Assembly: GCF_012273895.1 (NCBI RefSeq)
Contig: NW_024045132.1
Span: forward strand, 434,001-498,000
Source of the DNA: Zerene cesonia
Taxonomy: Eukaryota; Arthropoda; Insecta; Lepidoptera; Pieridae
Length of the DNA: 64,000 nucleotides
Direction of reading: 5' to 3'
Under the pieces are notes generated by a model, which was not told where the DNA came from, did no database searches, and was given only the letters and a program-made list of their open reading frames with translations. How positions within the stretch are numbered: position 1 is the stretch's first letter; each line of letters starts with the position of its first letter. Both the position numbers and the translations under genes were made by a program. This document shows, in pieces, positions 60,558 to 64,000 of the stretch.

Positions 60558-61730
60558 AATATGGTTCTTTACTTAAAGGAAATTACAACAATCACAAATA
60601 TATTTGCAGAGATTATAGAAATATTAAAGAAAAAAAAATTACATTAATTATACTGATAACTTATTTTACTATTTTACTTTTAGATATAAACTGATTTAAT
60701 GTTAACATGAGTTATACATTTTTTATATATTATTGAAGTAATTAACAACAATACGTTTGAATTCTGCAAGTAAAACACATTGAAGTAAGTCCTATCCTAC
60801 ATACCTCTACATTTTATTTTCAACTATCGTTTCAATTACTGTTAAACGTTTATAAGAATTTAGAAATTTATGTCACCAGATATGTTGTACAACTTTAAAT
60901 TTGTCAATCCTGACATCATTGATAAATTCGTATTTGAAGTGAATCCAAGGAGTGGGACCACCAGCGAACAATAGAGTATCTGCTCGAGCATTCGAATCAT
61001 TGTGTGGGTTTTAATGTTTTAATAAAACGAATTACAATACACAAATAAACAGCGACCGATCCCCAGCGTACCCCTCCCACGTCCAATTATGTTACTGAAT
61101 TTTTATTCGATTTTAAACAAGATTAGAGCTAGAGTACATAACGTGATCCTAAAATTGTTTATAACTGTGCGATTATATAAATATTGTCAATGTACAATAT
61201 ACAATATTTCTTTTATAAAAAACTAACTTCCTGCGGTTTTGCCCGCGTGGTTCAAGATAGATAGTACCGGAACTTTCCCTGTATAATCCCCATTATCGCG
61301 GAATTTCCAGGACAAAACAATGCCTTGTCTTTCCCGGGTCATAATTTATCTATGTACCAAATTTCGTCGTAACCGGTTCATTGGTTTAGGCGTGAAGAAG
61401 GGACGGACAGACATAGTGACTTTTGCATTTACAGTAATTTAGTAAAAACAATGGGTATAGTACCTATGCTCATAAAACTAAGGGTGTGGGAGGTTATCCT
61501 TCTAGGTATATGAAAGTTTTTCAACCAGCACCAAACATAAGATTTTAATTCATATCGGTTAGTTAGATTCAATTATATAATTATAATTAACACATTGCAT
61601 TTACATAGTACCTATCTGTTGTTTGGCTAATCCCATTCCATTCTTATTATCAAGTCGCGGGATTAAGCTACACAAAATTATATAAATATAAAATACTACT
61701 AGTAATATAAAATAACACCGGCTGCCAGCG
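60558..61730. other. intergenic, with one repeat
   Basis: AT-rich, no gene supported. A Helitron-like repeat lies at 61222-61441. Confidence 0.5.
61222..61441 (-). mobile_element. Helitron-type repeat (family C), reverse
   Basis: It begins actaacttcctgcggttttg and contains 'ccccattatcgcggaattt', 'gtaccaaatttcgtcgtaac' and 'gggacggacagacatagtga', the usual order of a non-autonomous lepidopteran element. Non-coding. Confidence 0.55.
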
Positions 61731-62782
61731 ATGACGTTAAATCTCAAGTTTCTACAGTATTTGAATCAAAATAGAAAAGCCAGAACCTTAGTGGTAAGTT
61801 GAGGCTTCGGATTCGTGTAAACTGTCTGCAAAATGTCATTTCTTAGTGCTAGTAAGCAAAGCTTTAGGGAAACTGAGACGTATTAATTGGTGGATATTTA
61901 GAAAAATATATCTCTGTCTCGTTAAAAGCTTGAATGGAGGATATCAGGGGATGGAGTATTGGTCATTTGATGAACGTGTTTACACGATTTTGTATTAAAT
62001 ACATGTCAACAAACCTGAGAGCTAGTAATTTTAATTTATAATACCTTAAATAAAAGGTGATAGTTTGAGGGTAGGTATAATTGGATGAAGTAAGTAGGTA
62101 CACTGGGCTTTTTAACTTCCCAATTTAGTTATCTTTTGCTAACTACTGACTGCTACTGGGGACGCAACTTTCCATTTGTTGATTTGTTGTTTTTGAGAGT
62201 TGTCATAAATTAATTTCAGTGTGAATTCAACACCCGAGTCTCGCGCTTTTGACTTTATTTCGTCGAGAATCAAACTGATTCGTTCGGCCCAAACCGTGTT
62301 CAAGTTCACCCACTTTCTACCGGATAGCAATTAAAAATAATTTGCATTTCTCCTTGCGTATGTATATAGGTTATTGTTGCTATTCAGTTTAAAAACGAGA
62401 GCATGTAGAATAAATTCTGTTAAAGAAAATCTTTAATTGGCGTGTCTTGTTAATGAAATACGTAAATGAAAATTAAAAAAAAAAAATAATAATAAAGCTG
62501 AAGTTATATGCAGGCATGGGGTTTTTATATTTTTGTGCTTTTATACTTTAGTATAAAAATATAAAAAGTTTTAAAGTGTAGTCTTTTGATAATGAGTACT
62601 CTGATAAATATTTATGCAATGAGTAATTGATGTATGAGTATGACAACTATCCCAATATAAAGACTGTAAAAGATGATTTGTTTATCACAAATACGAGATA
62701 TTTGAGGTTGGCAGTTCATAAGTTGGGTTTGCCTGCGAGCTATGACAGCACAATGGCAGTACTAGTGCATAAATCAAAACAG
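61731..62782 (+). CDS. 5' exons of an unrecognised gene running off the right edge
   Basis: Exon 1 (61731-61793) starts with ATG and ends at a canonical GTAAGT donor; 21 residues, basic (N-x-N-R-K-A-R). Exon 2 (62663-62782) follows an AG and ends at CAG before GTGAAC; 40 residues including a Y-L-R-L-A-V-H-K-L-G-L-P segment. Both are in phase 0 and join without a stop. I could not find the next exon nor name a family. The exon-like quality of both pieces and the good donors make a real gene plausible; the exon 2 acceptor is the weak point. Confidence 0.4.
62139..62316 (-). CDS. possible terminal exon of an unrecognised gene
   Basis: After a CGGTAG acceptor (AG at 62317-62318) the minus strand reads 58 residues to a TAG. 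The frame has balanced, protein-like composition and an amphipathic charged stretch (E-R-I-S-L-I-L-D-E-I-K-S-K-A). It lies inside the first intron of the plus-strand candidate gene at 61731. Family unknown; the exon upstream was not identified. Confidence 0.4.
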
Positions 62783-62816
62783 GTGAACGCGTGCGCAGCG
62801 TCTGCAGATCTTATAG

Positions 62817-64000
62817 GCTGATGTTATGATAATACTATGCCAAGGCATAGATATTACCATTGCCGGTACGGGATTATTTCATTGTACTTATTAAGAAGAT
62901 CGAAATCCGTTATACAGTAAAAATCACTGTTTGAATAGCAAATATAACGGTCAAGTCATAAATTGGATGTTCTCTGTGGTATTAGCAATCGAGAAGCGAG
63001 GGGAGTGCTTGATCACGACTCATTGTTTATCCACGACAAATTGCCACGCTCAAATCCTAAAGAAAGCTGACACCACCTACCATTGCTTTAATAAATCATA
63101 TCTGACATTTCCAGTCTCCATTATTCAAACGTAACTTTTTGCATATCAGCGAAATTTTGTTTAAAAGGTTAATAAATTTTCACTTTATTCATGAAAGATG
63201 ACTAACGACAAATTGTTGTGTTTTTACCAATATCGTTTTTCAATAAACATTAGTTCTCAAACTATATGTCAAGTTTTATTTGGTACTTAAACATTGTAAA
63301 CGTTTAGTCATGGTTCGAGATGGCTTTCTTTGCCCTCGTCTACTTGCCGTAGAAGCACTATAAAAAGTATGAACATTATTGGACTTCGCAGTAAAACTAG
63401 ATAGGAATCTAGCAGAGTCGACCCATGTATAGAGGCTTACAGTTATATTGCAGTGTGGTCTATTTGCCGTCACAGGAAACTTATCAGCCAACTGTTTCAT
63501 TTTCTAGATAAATTGGTCAAAATGGATACGTACGATTGATCTATAGCCATCACGCTACAAAACGGTTTCGTGCTGATATTGACGGATTTAGGGTAAAGAT
63601 ATATATTTCAAAAGTAGGTGTAAGAAGTGTTATATCCCCTTTTCACAATCATCATCCCATACGACATAATTCTTAATGTAAAAGGTATTACACATACCTA
63701 TAACGTTGAAAGGCCAATGGGATTTATTCGGTTGTAAATAAAGGTTTATTATTATGAATGCTCCAACGTTTTTAAATCGTCAAAAGCTATAACATTAACT
63801 GTTAAGCCATAACAATCTGTTATTCTTGCTATCAGAAAATAATGTTTAAATGAAATGTTAATATAGTGTCGAGTTAACATTATCATTTTCCTTACCGAGT
63901 TCGTAATGAAAATGTTAACAAAATTATAAAGATTTAAGAAATTGTAAACATTATTTACATAAACCTTGCCATTTTTTAACCCCCAACGCAAAAAGAGGGT
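62817..64000. other. right-edge region, unresolved
   Basis: Mostly AT-rich. A minus-strand frame at 63276-63500 (74 residues, ATG at 63498-63500) looks weakly protein-like and contains a GTAAGC after codon 20 that could be a splice donor. It has no recognised homology. Nothing else is supported. Confidence 0.3.

Overview
This is an AT-rich nuclear window from an insect, almost certainly a moth or butterfly. The evidence is the intron-split nuclear genes, long introns, many short Helitron-type repeats with TCCTACTAATATTATAAATG starts and CTAG ends, and a SINE/LINE-tail family common in Lepidoptera. It holds one scaffold gap of exactly 1000 N (3520-4519). The species cannot be named from the sequence.

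Layout, left to right. (1) 158-266: a possible terminal exon of an unrecognised plus-strand gene entering from the left edge. (2) 1097-6625, minus: a multi-exon coiled-coil gene whose conserved W-G-(R/K)-x-G-x-G motifs point to a CSPP1-like centrosome/spindle/cilium protein. The gap cuts it and its 5' end is unresolved. (3) 14050-44832, minus: an eight-exon gene for the long-chain polyprenyl diphosphate synthase catalytic subunit PDSS1, spread over about 31 kb with introns of 10.2 and 12.6 kb that hold repeats and a retrotransposon remnant. (4) 44683-52288: a compact cluster. PDSS1 starts head-to-head with mRpL32 (+). A coiled-coil/zinc-finger gene resembling spindle-F (-) starts head-to-head with an MFSD9-like transporter (+), which ends tail-to-tail against the cytochrome oxidase assembly gene PET100 (-). 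(5) 52289-58014: gene-poor, with SINE copies. (6) 58015-59732, plus: the tRNA adenosine deaminase ADAT1. (7) 60345-64000: small unresolved coding candidates on both strands.

Three genes serve mitochondria: PDSS1 (ubiquinone side chain), mRpL32 (mitoribosome) and PET100 (complex IV assembly). All look like ordinary conserved housekeeping genes; I found no operon-like or defence-type system. Exon joins were checked by reading frame and splice dinucleotides: PDSS1 gives 419 residues, mRpL32 197, the spindle-F-like gene 367, MFSD9 424, ADAT1 410 and PET100 71. The one join that fails the splice rule is MFSD9 exon 1 to exon 2, where four extra bases separate the expected exon end from a good donor.

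Most worth a second look: the MFSD9 donor anomaly; clusters of TGACA/TGTCA near the starts of all the complete genes; several perfect long hairpins in introns and beside repeats; and the right-edge exons of unknown genes.
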